Assembly (NCBI RefSeq): GCF_013328815.1
Contig: NZ_JABUHN010000007.1
Location: 62,001 to 126,000, forward strand
Source: Tabrizicola fusiformis
GTDB taxonomy: Bacteria > Pseudomonadota > Alphaproteobacteria > Rhodobacterales > Rhodobacteraceae
DNA length: 64,000 bases
Direction of reading: 5' to 3'
In this document: piece after piece, positions 18,926-27,985 of the stretch
Position numbering within the stretch: position 1 is the stretch's first letter
Layout: every line of letters starts with the position of its first letter
Translations under genes and position numbers: made by a program
The notes under the pieces: generated by a model
Seen by the model: the letters and a program-made list of their open reading frames with translations, nothing else
The model's database searches: none
Told to the model about the DNA's origin: nothing

Positions 18926-19963
18926 GTGACAAAGACCGCAGCATTCGACCCCCGGCGCCCCCTGACCCTGCGCGACGTTTCCGAAGCGTCGGGCGTCAGC
19001 GAGATGACGGTCAGCCGGGTGCTGCGCAACCGGGGCGATGTGTCGGAAGCCACCCGGGAAAAGGTGCTGGAGGCGGCGCGCACCCTTGGCTATGTGCCCA
19101 ACAAGATCGCGGGCGCACTGGCCAGCCAGCGGGTCAATCTGGTGGGGGTGATCATCCCTTCGCTGTCGAACATGGTCTTCCCCGAAGTATTGACCGGCAT
19201 TTCCGAAGTGCTTGAGGATACCGGCCTGCAGCCGGTGATCGGCGTCAGCAATTATTCACCCGACCGCGAAGAAGCGGTGCTGTATGAAATGCTGAGTTGG
19301 CGCCCCTCGGGTGTGATCCTCGCCGGGCTGGAGCATACGCCCGCGGCGGCGGCGATGCTGTCGCAGGCCGGTGTACCGATTGTCGAGATCATGGATATCG
19401 ACGGAACCGCCGTCGATTCCGCCGTTGGCATTTCACATCGCCGCGCCGGCCGGAAGATGGCCGAGGCGATCATCGCGGCGGGCTATCGCCGCATTGCCTT
19501 CCTTGGCACCCAGATGCCGAATGACCACCGCGCCCGCAAGCGGCTTGAGGGGTTCGAGGATGCGCTGGCGCGGCAGGGTCTGGCCTTGGCGGACCGGGAA
19601 TTTTATTCTGGCGGATCGGCGCTCCTGAAGGGCCGCGAGATGACCGAGGCGGTGTTGAAGCGCAGCCCGGATGTTGATTTCCTGTATTATTCCAATGATA
19701 TGATCGGGGCGGGCGGCCTGCTCTACTGTCTGGATGCGGGGCTGGATGTGCCCGGTAAAATCGGGCTGGCCGGGTTCAACGGTGTGGAACTGCTCGACGG
19801 TCTGCCGCGGCGGCTGGCGACGATGGATGCCTGCCGGCTGGAGATCGGGCGCAAGGCGGCCGAGATCATCGCCGGGCGCGGCCATGGCGGGGTGATCGGC
19901 GGCGAGGTGATCGAGCTTTTCCCGACGCTGCAACCGGGCGACACCATCCGCAAGGCGCCATAG
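18926..19963 (+). CDS. LacI/GalR-family transcriptional regulator
   Basis: A 345-residue regulator. The N-terminal helix-turn-helix is standard: LTLRDVSEASGVSEMTVSRVLRN (about 14-36) with the minor-groove hinge helix PNKIAGALAS. The rest is a periplasmic-binding-protein-like effector domain (VGVIIPSLSNMVFPEVL onward). It resembles the GntR (gluconate) branch of the family, but no sugar genes are adjacent, so effector and targets are unknown. Start is GTG 18926. Candidate operators are upstream (18834-18847 and 18885-18893). The next gene, a glutathione peroxidase, starts 53 bases downstream and seems to have its own promoter. Confidence 0.92.
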   Translation: MTKTAAFDPRRPLTLRDVSEASGVSEMTVSRVLRNRGDVSEATREKVLEAARTLGYVPNKIAGALASQRVNLVGVIIPSLSNMVFPEVLTGISEVLEDTGLQPVIGVSNYSPDREEAVLYEMLSWRPSGVILAGLEHTPAAAAMLSQAGVPIVEIMDIDGTAVDSAVGISHRRAGRKMAEAIIAAGYRRIAFLGTQMPNDHRARKRLEGFEDALARQGLALADREFYSGGSALLKGREMTEAVLKRSPDVDFLYYSNDMIGAGGLLYCLDAGLDVPGKIGLAGFNGVELLDGLPRRLATMDACRLEIGRKAAEIIAGRGHGGVIGGEVIELFPTLQPGDTIRKAP

Positions 19964-19964
19964 G

Positions 19965-19990
19965 TGATCCGTTGGCCGCGCCCCTGCGTA
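19965..19990 (+). promoter_or_regulatory. Candidate ECF-sigma (RpoE-like) promoter for the peroxidase gene
   Basis: TGATCC at 19965-19970, 16 bases, then CGTA at 19987-19990. TGATCC is the -35 element recognised by the singlet-oxygen-responsive RpoE of Rhodobacter sphaeroides. The -10 side is a weaker match to that consensus. The site sits directly after the LacI-gene stop and about 47 bases before the peroxidase ATG. Confidence 0.4.
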
Positions 19991-20016
19991 TCCTGACCAT
20001 TGCGCAGGAGAGTGCC

Positions 20017-20535
20017 ATGCCCCTTGCCCGTTTCGCCCTTGCCTTGATCCTTGTGGCGGCGCCCGCTCTGGCCGCCGAACCCGGCTTTACCTTCCGCAGC
20101 ATTGACGGAGGCAGCTATGACAGTGCCGACTGGCGCGGCAAGCCGGTGCTGGTGGTGAACACCGCCTCGCTTTGCGGTTTTGCGCCGCAACTTGCCGATC
20201 TGCAAAGCCTGTCCGATGCCTATGCCGGGCGGGCCGTGGTCCTTGCAGTGCCCTCGGACGATTTCAACCAAGAGCTTGGTTCGGAAGCCGAGGTGAAGGA
20301 ATTCTGCGCCCTCAACTATGACCTGACGCTGCCGATGACCACGATCGAACATGTCGCCAAAGGCAAGCTGCATCCGTTCTATGCTTGGGTGAAGGCCGAG
20401 CATGGCTTTACCCCCGGCTGGAACTTCAACAAGGTGCTGATCGGCCCGGACGGACAGTTCATCAAGGCGTGGGGCGCGGTGACCAATCCCGGTTCGGCGG
20501 CCATCACCTCGGAAATCGACGCGCTGCTGAACTAG
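20017..20535 (+). CDS. Secreted glutathione peroxidase-like protein
   Basis: A 172-residue thioredoxin-fold peroxidase. An N-terminal signal peptide is visible (MPLARFALALILVAAPALAA, cleavage after about residue 20), so it should act in the periplasm. The peroxidatic Cys53 is in NTASLCGFAPQ, matching the NxASxCGxTPQ box of the GPx family; GWNFNKVLI matches the WNFxKFL box. The ATG 20017 is preferred over an upstream codon because AGGAG precedes it and it yields the signal peptide. Reductant (glutathione or thioredoxin) cannot be told. The stop shares a CTAG with the stop of the convergent next gene. Confidence 0.88.
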   Translation: MPLARFALALILVAAPALAAEPGFTFRSIDGGSYDSADWRGKPVLVVNTASLCGFAPQLADLQSLSDAYAGRAVVLAVPSDDFNQELGSEAEVKEFCALNYDLTLPMTTIEHVAKGKLHPFYAWVKAEHGFTPGWNFNKVLIGPDGQFIKAWGAVTNPGSAAITSEIDALLN

Positions 20536-22535
20536 AGGCTGGCTGCCAGTCGTGCCCCCTGATTGATGGCGCGCTTGGCGTCCAGTTCGGCCGCAACATC
20601 GGCACCGCCAATCACATGCGCCGCGATGCCCGCCGCCGCCAGCCGGTCAGCCAGCCCGCGCTCGGGCAACTGGCCCGCGCAAAGAACCACCGTGTCGGCG
20701 GGGATCAGTTCAGGCTGGCCATCGCGGGTGATCCAGAGGCCCTCTTCGCTGATCCGGTCATAGCTGCAGCCGCCCAGCATCTTCACCCGCTTGGCCGCAA
20801 GCGCCGCCCGGTGAATCCAGCCGGTGGTCTTGCCAAGGCCGCGCCCCGGCTTTTCCGGCTTGCGCTGCAAGAGCCACACGGCGCGGGCGGGCGGCTCGGG
20901 AGCCGGGTCGGCAAGGCCGCCGGGGCTGGTGGCCGGATCGCCCACGCCCCATTCCCGCCGCCAGAGATCAGGCGCGACCGTTGGCGAATGCCCCCCGGCC
21001 ACCAGAAACTCGGCCACGTCAAACCCGATACCGCCGGCACCTATCACCGCCACGCGCTTGCCCACGGGCGCGCCGCGCAGCACGTCGATATAGCTGAGTG
21101 CCCGTTCCTGCCCCGGAATGCCCGGGTCGCGCGGGGCAACGCCGGTGGCCACGATCACCTCGTCAAAGCCCTGAAGATCCCGAACATCGGCGGTCTGGCC
21201 AAGCCAGGTTGTGATGCCCAAACGGGCCACCTCGGCGCGGAACCAATCGACAAGGCCGTGAAATTCTTCCTTGCCCGGCACCTGTTTTGCAAGGTTCAAC
21301 TGCCCGCCCACTTCGGCCGCCCGATCGAACAGCGTCACGGAATGGCCGCGACCGGCGGCCACCATGGCCGACATCAGGCCCGCCGGACCGGCCCCCACCA
21401 CGGCAATGCGCTTGGGGGCGGCGGCAGGCGCATAGATCAGCTCCGTCTCATGGCAGGCGCGCGGGTTGACGAGGCAGGTGGTCAGCTTGCCCGCGAAAGT
21501 GTGGTCAAGGCAGGCCTGATTGCAGGCGATGCAGGGCGCGATTTCCGAAGCCCGGCCAGCAGCGGCCTTGGCGACGAAATCGGGGTCGGCAAGGAAGGGC
21601 CGCGCCATCGACACCATATCCGCCTGCCCATCGGCCAAAAGCGCCTCGGCCACCTCGGGCGTGTTGATCCGGTTCGAGGTGATGACCGGGATCGAGACTT
21701 CGGGCCGCAGCCGGGCCGTCAGATGGGCAAAGGCCGCCCGCGGAACCGAAGTGGCAATGGTCGGCACCCGCGCCTCGTGCCAGCCGATGCCGGTGTTCAG
21801 CACCGAAGCCCCCGCAGCCTCAACCGCACGGGCCAGTTGCACCACCTCGTCCCAGGTGGAGCCACTGGGGATCAGGTCGATCAGGGAAATCCGGTAGATC
21901 AGAATGGCTTCGGGACCAAGGGCGGCCCGCACCCGCCGCACCACCTCCACCGGCAGGCGCATCCGGTTTTCATAAGCGCCGCCCCAATGGTCGGTCCGGT
22001 GATTGGTATGGCGCACAAGGAACTGGTTCAGGAAATAGCCCTCTGACCCCATCACCTCCACCCCGTCATAGCCTGCGGCGCGGGCACGCGCGGCGGCGGT
22101 GGCGATATCGGCGATCTGCTTTTCGATGCCCTCTTCATCCAGCTCGCGCGGCACAAAGGGCGAGATCGGCGATTTGATGGCCGAGGCCGAAACGCAATCC
22201 TTGCCATAGGCATAGCGCCCGGCATGCAGGATCTGCATGGCAATCCGCCCGCCTTCGGCATGGACGGCATCGGTCACCCGGCGGTGATTTTCGATATCCT
22301 TGCCGCCGTGCAGACCCGAAGCGCCGGGAAAAACTCCGCCCTCGCGGTTGGGCGCCATGCCGCCCGTCACGATCAACCCCACCCCGCCGCGCGCCCGGGC
22401 CGCGTAAAAGGCCGCCACCCGGCCCCAATCGCCGGTTTCCTCAAGATTGGTGTGCATCGAGCCCATCAACACACGGTTGCGCAGGGTGATGGCGCCCAAT
22501 GTCAGCGGGGCGAGCAGGTGGGGATATTGGGTCAT
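20532..22535 (-). CDS. FadH-like 2,4-dienoyl-CoA reductase / NADH:flavin oxidoreductase
   Basis: A 667-residue three-cofactor enzyme. Residues 1 to about 330 form the Old-Yellow-Enzyme FMN barrel (LTLRNRVLMGSMHTNLEE, HAGRYAY). The iron-sulphur ligands are C335, C338, C342 and C354 in CIACNQACLD and TTCLVNP. A dinucleotide-binding fold starts near residue 374 (IAVVGAGPAGLMSA) with a second Rossmann motif (VAVIGAGGIGFDVAEFL). This is the layout of E. coli FadH, which reduces 2,4-dienoyl-CoA in the degradation of unsaturated fatty acids; related enzymes act on other enones, so substrate is inferred. Good ribosome site (GGAGG) before ATG 22535. Confidence 0.9.
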   Translation of the reverse strand: MTQYPHLLAPLTLGAITLRNRVLMGSMHTNLEETGDWGRVAAFYAARARGGVGLIVTGGMAPNREGGVFPGASGLHGGKDIENHRRVTDAVHAEGGRIAMQILHAGRYAYGKDCVSASAIKSPISPFVPRELDEEGIEKQIADIATAAARARAAGYDGVEVMGSEGYFLNQFLVRHTNHRTDHWGGAYENRMRLPVEVVRRVRAALGPEAILIYRISLIDLIPSGSTWDEVVQLARAVEAAGASVLNTGIGWHEARVPTIATSVPRAAFAHLTARLRPEVSIPVITSNRINTPEVAEALLADGQADMVSMARPFLADPDFVAKAAAGRASEIAPCIACNQACLDHTFAGKLTTCLVNPRACHETELIYAPAAAPKRIAVVGAGPAGLMSAMVAAGRGHSVTLFDRAAEVGGQLNLAKQVPGKEEFHGLVDWFRAEVARLGITTWLGQTADVRDLQGFDEVIVATGVAPRDPGIPGQERALSYIDVLRGAPVGKRVAVIGAGGIGFDVAEFLVAGGHSPTVAPDLWRREWGVGDPATSPGGLADPAPEPPARAVWLLQRKPEKPGRGLGKTTGWIHRAALAAKRVKMLGGCSYDRISEEGLWITRDGQPELIPADTVVLCAGQLPERGLADRLAAAGIAAHVIGGADVAAELDAKRAINQGARLAASL

Positions 22536-22660
22536 GCGGTCCTCCGTCCGGCGACAATGCCCTGCGGCAAGGCGGGCGTCACCTGAAACGCGGCGTCATG
22601 GTCTTGTGCGACGGCGGGGGCGCGGTTAGGCAGGCGATGTCCTTGTGTCCGGCGGCAGAA

Positions 22661-22714
22661 CCGGGGGTTTCACACCCCCGGACCCCCGTGGGATATTTGG
22701 AGACAGATGAAAGG
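22661..22714 (+). repeat. Dispersed hairpin/GATATTT repeat, copy 3
   Basis: Hairpin CCGGGGGT, five-base loop, ACCCCCGG (22661-22681), followed by ACCCCCGTGGGATATTT and GGAGACAGATGAAAGG. It lies in the divergent gap between the FadH-like gene and rnhA. The terminal AAAGGGG is seven bases or so before the rnhA ATG and probably serves as its ribosome site. Confidence 0.85.
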
Positions 22715-22721
22715 GGCCAGA

Positions 22722-23177
22722 ATGCCGGAGTTGTTCGCCTATACCGATGGCGCCTGTTCGGGCAATCCCGGCCCCGGTGGCTGGGGCGTGCTGATGATTG
22801 CGCGCGAAGGCGGCGCGGTTGTGCGCGAGCGGGAATTGTCCGGCGGCGAGGCACAGACCACCAACAACCGGATGGAGCTGATGGCCGCGATTTCCGCGCT
22901 TGAGGCGCTGACCAAGCCGGTCGAAATCACCATCGTCACCGACAGCGCCTATGTGAAGAATGGCGTGACGGAATGGATTCACGCCTGGAAGCGCAACGGC
23001 TGGAAAACGGCGGCACGGGCGCCAGTGAAGAATGTCGAACTGTGGCAGCGGCTGGATGCGGCGCAGGCGCGGCACAAGGTGGTCTGGCGCTGGATCAAGG
23101 GTCATGCCGGCCATGCCGAGAACGAGCGGGCCGATGCGCTGGCCCGGGCCGGGATGGCGCCGTTCAAGGCGGGTTAA
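22722..23177 (+). CDS. rnhA: Ribonuclease HI
   Basis: A 151-residue RNase HI that cuts the RNA strand of RNA-DNA hybrids. The catalytic residues are all present: D9 ([16 protein letters not shown]), E52 (NNRMELMAA), D74 (VTDSAYV) and D138 (ERADALA), plus the conserved His in [13 protein letters not shown] 22722 is chosen over ATG 22707: the latter lies inside the dispersed repeat and would add MKGAR ahead of the family N-terminus, and AAGGGG lies in front of 22722. It ends ten bases before the convergent glycosyltransferase gene. Confidence 0.96.
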   Translation: MPELFAYTDGACSGNPGPGGWGVLMIAREGGAVVRERELSGGEAQTTNNRMELMAAISALEALTKPVEITIVTDSAYVKNGVTEWIHAWKRNGWKTAARAPVKNVELWQRLDAAQARHKVVWRWIKGHAGHAENERADALARAGMAPFKAG

Positions 23178-23186
23178 GCCCGGCTT

Positions 23187-24020
23187 TCAAGCGTCGGGCG
23201 CCATCGTGGCAAGCTGGCCTTCGCGCTTGCGGATCTTGCGTTTGAGCGCGCGGATCACATCGCCCCGGTCGGGGGCGATATGCTGGCAGTCCTTCAGACG
23301 CTGCCGCAGCGTGGCAAGGTCGATCTCAAAATTGCGTCGGGTTTCCTCTTCGCCTTCGCCGCGGTCAAAAGACAGGCCGATGCCGCGGCGATAGCGCAGC
23401 AAACGGTCGTTCACATAGCCGACATCCCCCAGAAGCCGGGCGCGGAAGTAGAACACCCGATCCTCGAACAGCCCGGTTTCGGTGATCGGGCCAAAGGCGC
23501 GGACCAGACGCGCATCCCAGGCACAGGAGGCGCCGATGCAGTTGTTCTTGGTTGTCGCCACCTCGTCCAGCGGTTTGGCCGCCAGATGGTCATGGCGCCC
23601 GCGTTCACGCTGACGCGGCAGGGGGGCACCATCGGGGCCAATGTCGGTGACATTGGAATGGACCAGTGCCGGGCGCCCGGCGGCCCAGACTGCGTGAAGG
23701 CGGGCGACGCGATCCGGCTCTGACAGGTCATCACCGGCGTTGTAGACGATCAGCTCCCCCCCCGCCAATTCGAAGACTCGGTTGATATGGCCGATCAACC
23801 CAAGATTGGCCGGGTTGCGGTTCAGCGTGATCCGGTGCGGCCCGGAATAGGCTGCCGCCATGTCTTGCATCACCGCAAAACTGCCATCGGGCGAGGCATC
23901 GTCCGACAGCAAGATCTCAAGCGGCTGATAGGTCTGGGCAAAGGCGGCCGCGATGGTCTCGCGCAGCAGGCCCTCTTGCCGCCACGCCATCACGACCAGC
24001 GTGACCAGCGTGCCGGTCAC
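23187..24020 (-). CDS. Family 2 glycosyltransferase
   Basis: A 277-residue GT-A-fold glycosyltransferase. The start TGTLVTLVVMAWRQEGLLRETI, the nucleotide-binding LLSDDASPDGS (about 37-47) and the DXD-type motif NAGDDLSEPDR (about 94-104) are characteristic of GT2. It is predicted cytosolic, with a basic C-terminal tail (ALKRKIRKREGQ). It overlaps the upstream gene by four bases (24017-24020). Target glycan is unknown; the cluster suggests cell-surface polysaccharide or protein glycosylation. Confidence 0.87.
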   Translation of the reverse strand: MTGTLVTLVVMAWRQEGLLRETIAAAFAQTYQPLEILLSDDASPDGSFAVMQDMAAAYSGPHRITLNRNPANLGLIGHINRVFELAGGELIVYNAGDDLSEPDRVARLHAVWAAGRPALVHSNVTDIGPDGAPLPRQRERGRHDHLAAKPLDEVATTKNNCIGASCAWDARLVRAFGPITETGLFEDRVFYFRARLLGDVGYVNDRLLRYRRGIGLSFDRGEGEEETRRNFEIDLATLRQRLKDCQHIAPDRGDVIRALKRKIRKREGQLATMAPDA

Positions 24021-24832
24021 TCTTCCAGCGCCTCTTCCGGTTTCACCCCGATCACCTCACACATCCGCGCCGCATAAGAGCCGGGCATCGGCGCATTCTT
24101 GCGCCACCAAGGCCGGGTGCCGTTGGTGTAAAGGTGAACCGACAGCGTGCTGTCGGTGAAATGCCCTTCAACGTTGCAATGCGGATCATAGAACACATCG
24201 TTCAACTGGAACGGCACCGGGTAGAGATAGTCATAGGTCAGCGCCTTGTCGAAATCGCCGGTCTGCTGGGCAAACCAGGTGAAGGCTTGCGGGCCAAAGG
24301 CGGTGCGTTCGGCATTGTAGATGCGGACGGCTTGCGGCAGGTGCGCCTCTTGTTTTTCGATGCGCTTGCGTTGCTGCTTGTTGAACCAGGCCGGGGCGGC
24401 GGGCAGGTTTTCATAGTAATCAAGCAGTTGCGCCATCAACTCGCCCTTCGGCGGGATATAGACCACGCCACAGTTCAGCGCCCCGCGAAAGCCATGCCCG
24501 GCATAGATGTTCTGCATCTCATCCGGGAAGGGTTTGTGGCAATAGGCGTCACAGTCGATCCAGACGGCATCGGTGGCCTGGATCATCTTGTAGCGGAAAA
24601 CGTTCGACAGGAAGGATTCCGAAGTCTGACGGACAATATCCATGTCGATCGCCATGATATCGGTCGCCGGTTTGACGATCACCCCTTCGGGGACGTTCGA
24701 TACTTTGTCGGTGCAATAAAGCGTGGTCGGATGCCCGGCGCGGACATGGGACAAGAGGCACAACTGGTTAAGGTAGTGCAGCTTCTCGCCGATCCAGAGC
24801 GAGGCGACGGGGCGGCGGACGGGGGTGGACAT
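24017..24832 (-). CDS. DXD-motif glycosyltransferase-like protein
   Basis: A 271-residue protein resembling the GT32 / capsular-sugar glycosyltransferases. It opens with VASLWIGEKLHYLNQLCLLSHVRAGH, a typical first strand-helix of that group, and has a DXD-like centre AVWIDCDAYCHKPFP (about 89-103). The tail includes LSVHLYTNGTRPWWR, a typical sugar-donor closing motif (HLYTNxxxP). No signal peptide. AGGAG precedes the ATG. It is coupled by overlap to the GT2 gene and follows the GT-methyltransferase gene by 72 bases. Acceptor is unknown. Confidence 0.75.
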   Translation of the reverse strand: MSTPVRRPVASLWIGEKLHYLNQLCLLSHVRAGHPTTLYCTDKVSNVPEGVIVKPATDIMAIDMDIVRQTSESFLSNVFRYKMIQATDAVWIDCDAYCHKPFPDEMQNIYAGHGFRGALNCGVVYIPPKGELMAQLLDYYENLPAAPAWFNKQQRKRIEKQEAHLPQAVRIYNAERTAFGPQAFTWFAQQTGDFDKALTYDYLYPVPFQLNDVFYDPHCNVEGHFTDSTLSVHLYTNGTRPWWRKNAPMPGSYAARMCEVIGVKPEEALEE

Positions 24833-24904
24833 GGGAACTCCTGCCTCAGGCGTTATTGTTTCTTTTCAGTGGACAATGCCGAAGCGGTCCGGCTCTGTCC
24901 AGCG

Positions 24905-26815
24905 TCACTCGGGCGCGTCGCCGCTGTCGCCATCGTCACTCAGATGCCAGACCCGCGCCTGCACCGGGGCGAAACTGTCATCGGGCCGATAGCCGAGACC
25001 GGAAAGCAATGCGCCAACCCCGCCCAACTCGCGGTGCCATGCCACCAGCAGACGGCCATGCAGCACGATCAGTTTCGGCACGGGCAGCGGCAACGCGGGC
25101 AAAAGCCGCGTCAGAACCTCGGGCGCAAGGCGCGGGTCGGACAGGATCAGCAGGTCGGGCTTCTGCGCGGTGATCAGCGCCGCCGCATCGCTGGCTGCAT
25201 CGGCGCCCAGCGGTTGCTCGGACAGCGCGAAACGATCCGACAGGCTGCGCCCGCTGGCCGCACAGACCCGCCGCAGGATCAGGGCAAGTCCCGCATCCTC
25301 CTCTTGCAGCGTCACCCGCAGGTCGGCGCGGGTATTGGCCAGATTGACCCCCTGAAATCCCGCGCCTGCGCCGATTTCCAGCACCCGCGCCGCCTTGGGC
25401 GCGATCTGCGGCAGCTTGCGCGCCAGAACCCGGTCGAACTTGCCCTTGGCGATCTGGTCCAGCGCCTGCGCGGTGAAGACGCGGAAATCCAGCGGCAGTT
25501 TCACCGCATGGTTCGCCACATAATCCATCGGCAAATCCGCCGTCACCTCCAGCGGACCGGCCAGATAATGCACCTCGGGCAGCGGCTCTTTCGGTTCCTT
25601 GAGCTTTTCCTTGCGCTCGGCCTTGGCCTTTTCGCCACGCAGCTTTTCCACATCCGACATCAGCGCCGCGATCTTGTCCTTGTCGCGCGCCACAGGCGGC
25701 TTGGCGACGATCTGCGACAGCGGCACAGCCGAAGCCTTGGCCAGATCGGCGACAAGCTGATGATAGGCTTCGGTCTGGCGCAATTCCGCAAGCCGCGCTT
25801 CGGCCCGGGCGACGGCGGCATGGTGCAGCCGTTGCAGCACCGGGTCTTGCAGAAGCTGGGCGATCAGCGCATCGCGGCGGGGTTTGTAGCGCAGCATCGT
25901 GTCGTCGCGCACCTCGTTACGGTCCTGCAAGCTCCAGTAATCGCTGTTGTATTTGTCTTTCTTGTTATTGACGTTGCCCCGCATCTTGCGGATGGCATAG
26001 CTGTCAACCGACTTCACCGCATAGTGGTTCAACTGCACCCAGTCATAGCCCACCGTCCGGGTGATCGACCGCCAGCCGCGAAACTTGAAGTAGTCCTCCA
26101 TCTCACGGCCCGACCCGTTCAGCCATTTGATCTGATCGGGGTAGTCGGTCTTGATCCATTTCGACTTCATCTTGGGCCGGTGGATGCCCAGCTTCCAATG
26201 GTCGGGGTCGAACTGGAACAGGGTTTTGACGCCCCATCCCTTGTTCCAGCTTTGCGGCGCGGCCAGCAGATATTGCTCGGTCACCGGGGCGCGGCTCCAC
26301 TCCACCACCCCGCCTGAACCGAAAATCCGCCAGGTCACCACAATGCCATTGGCGCCTTGTGCCTTGGTTGCCGTCAACAGATCGTCCAGCGTGCCATCGC
26401 CGTAGCGGATCGACAGGAATTCGTCGGCGTCAAACACCATCACCCAGTCGGACAGACCCGCCACCGGCTCCTCCTGCGCATAGTTCAGCGCCGAGGGTTG
26501 CGGCCGGATGCCTTCGGGAATCACATTGCGGCGGTGGTGGCACAGACCCAGCTCTTCCAGCCGGATCAGCATGTCATCGGTGCCATCCGAACAATCGTTC
26601 GTATAGACCACAAGATCGGTGAACCCCACCGCCAGATGATGCGCCACCCATTCGATGACAAAGGGCCCTTCGTCCTTCATCATCGACACGGCCGTCACCT
26701 GCCCATGCGGGCTGATATGGCGTTTCAGCGGGAAATCGACGGTGCCCCAGAGCGGCGCCGCGCCGCGCGGGCGGTCCTGCTCTGCGGTCAGGGATTTGCG
26801 CTTTGCCTGTGCCAC
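24905..26815 (-). CDS. Glycosyltransferase with C-terminal methyltransferase-like domain
   Basis: A 636-residue two-domain protein. The N-terminal part (about 40-320) is a GT2/GT92-like glycosyltransferase: VTAVSMMKDEGPFVIEWVAHH, VVYTNDCSDGTDDML, and a DXD in WVMVFDADEFLSI. A Lys/Glu-rich helical linker (about 385-425) leads to a C-terminal Rossmann-like region with the SAM-type motif VLEIGAGAGFQG. Start is GTG 26815; AAAGGG lies six bases before it, and no ATG covers the N-terminus. The frame continues about 340 codons upstream but that part is not coding in character. Activity of the methyltransferase part is inferred from one motif. Confidence 0.75.
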   Translation of the reverse strand: MAQAKRKSLTAEQDRPRGAAPLWGTVDFPLKRHISPHGQVTAVSMMKDEGPFVIEWVAHHLAVGFTDLVVYTNDCSDGTDDMLIRLEELGLCHHRRNVIPEGIRPQPSALNYAQEEPVAGLSDWVMVFDADEFLSIRYGDGTLDDLLTATKAQGANGIVVTWRIFGSGGVVEWSRAPVTEQYLLAAPQSWNKGWGVKTLFQFDPDHWKLGIHRPKMKSKWIKTDYPDQIKWLNGSGREMEDYFKFRGWRSITRTVGYDWVQLNHYAVKSVDSYAIRKMRGNVNNKKDKYNSDYWSLQDRNEVRDDTMLRYKPRRDALIAQLLQDPVLQRLHHAAVARAEARLAELRQTEAYHQLVADLAKASAVPLSQIVAKPPVARDKDKIAALMSDVEKLRGEKAKAERKEKLKEPKEPLPEVHYLAGPLEVTADLPMDYVANHAVKLPLDFRVFTAQALDQIAKGKFDRVLARKLPQIAPKAARVLEIGAGAGFQGVNLANTRADLRVTLQEEDAGLALILRRVCAASGRSLSDRFALSEQPLGADAASDAAALITAQKPDLLILSDPRLAPEVLTRLLPALPLPVPKLIVLHGRLLVAWHRELGGVGALLSGLGYRPDDSFAPVQARVWHLSDDGDSGDAPE

Positions 26816-27073
26816 CACTTGCCCTTTGGACGGCCCGTTGTTTCCATTCTGCACCCGACCCCGAGCCTGATCCGGCGCTTTGCGCGATCTTAGCGGGCCT
26901 CGCAGGCCGGCAGCAAGGCTGTTCCCACAGGAACCCCGGCCCTCCCCCGGCGTTTCGCGCTGCTTTTGTTGCAATTTTGGCGACATTCGCCGCGGCGGCC
27001 CCGCTTTCCCGGTGACAGCCCCGCCCGCCCCCGGCATAGTCGGGCCAGCATTCGTTTCAGCCTGCAAGGTTCC

Positions 27074-27973
27074 ATGTCGCCGCGCCTGACCGTCTTCTTC
27101 ATCGTCGAGCCGCCGCGCTTTGACCTGATGGCCTGCCATCTGGCCGCTTCGCTGCGCGAACAGTTCGGCGATACGGTGGCCTTGGTCGGTTACTGCCCCG
27201 ACACCAAGATCGACCTTATCTCGCCCGAGGTGATCGAGGTGCTGCGGCGAATGGGCTGCGAGGTGCGGCCCTTCAAGGTCGAGGGCCGCTTCACCCCCGA
27301 ATATCCCCATGGCAACAAGCTCCTGGCCACGCTGGAACCCCGTGACACCGAGTTTTCCGCCTTTTTCGACAGCGACATCCTGTGCCTGCGCCCCAATGCG
27401 GTGGAGAATATCGTGAAAGAGGGGCATGTCAGCCTGACCCCGGCCGCTTCGATGGTCTGGGGCAATTCGCAGACATGGGAGATGATCTATGCCGCCTGCG
27501 GTATGGAGGTGCCCGAAGACCGCATCCGCCTGATGCGCCAATCTGGCAAACGCGAGCGTATCCCCTATTTCTCTTCGGGCCTTTTCACCTTCCCCGAACA
27601 GCACCGCAATGACGCGGGCAAGAGTTTCCCCGAGGTCTGGATGGAGATGGCGCAGATGCTGGACGCCAACCCCGATGTGCCCGGCCGCCGCCCCTATCTT
27701 GACCAGATCAGCCTGCCTCTGGCCATTCAGCGCGCCGGGCTGAAATGGAATATCCTGCCCGAGGAGCAGCACTATATCCTTGGCGGGTCGCTGCGGGGCG
27801 AACCCCTGCCAAGCGACCGCGAGATTTTCACCATCCATTACCGCAAATGGGAAATCATCAGGGAAATCGGCCTGTCAAAGACCGGCAAGGACATGCTGGA
27901 ACGTCACGCCGGGGTGCGGCGGATTGACCATGTGGCGCGCAAGAACAAGGATCGCGGCGACCACGCGGCATGA
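27074..27973 (+). CDS. Glycosyltransferase-like protein of unknown specificity
   Basis: A 299-residue protein with a GT-A-like pattern: an N-terminal Rossmann-type strand (LTVFFIVEPPRFDLMACHLAAS), a DXD-like centre EFSAFFDSDILCLRP (about 95-109) and later PYLDQISLPLAIQRAGL, which is common in stretches that follow the donor site in GT8/GT32-like enzymes. I do not recognise the exact family. It is divergent from the GT-methyltransferase gene across a 258-base gap in which I see no other gene and no convincing promoter. Start ATG 27074 follows AAGG at five bases and removes a basic, non-conserved 36-codon extension. Confidence 0.7.
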   Translation: MSPRLTVFFIVEPPRFDLMACHLAASLREQFGDTVALVGYCPDTKIDLISPEVIEVLRRMGCEVRPFKVEGRFTPEYPHGNKLLATLEPRDTEFSAFFDSDILCLRPNAVENIVKEGHVSLTPAASMVWGNSQTWEMIYAACGMEVPEDRIRLMRQSGKRERIPYFSSGLFTFPEQHRNDAGKSFPEVWMEMAQMLDANPDVPGRRPYLDQISLPLAIQRAGLKWNILPEEQHYILGGSLRGEPLPSDREIFTIHYRKWEIIREIGLSKTGKDMLERHAGVRRIDHVARKNKDRGDHAA

Positions 27974-27985
27974 GCGCTTGAAATA

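Noticed and set aside
26816-27073. A promoter or small gene in the gap between divergent GT genes
   Set aside because: No open frame with coding character and no clear -35/-10 pair were found.
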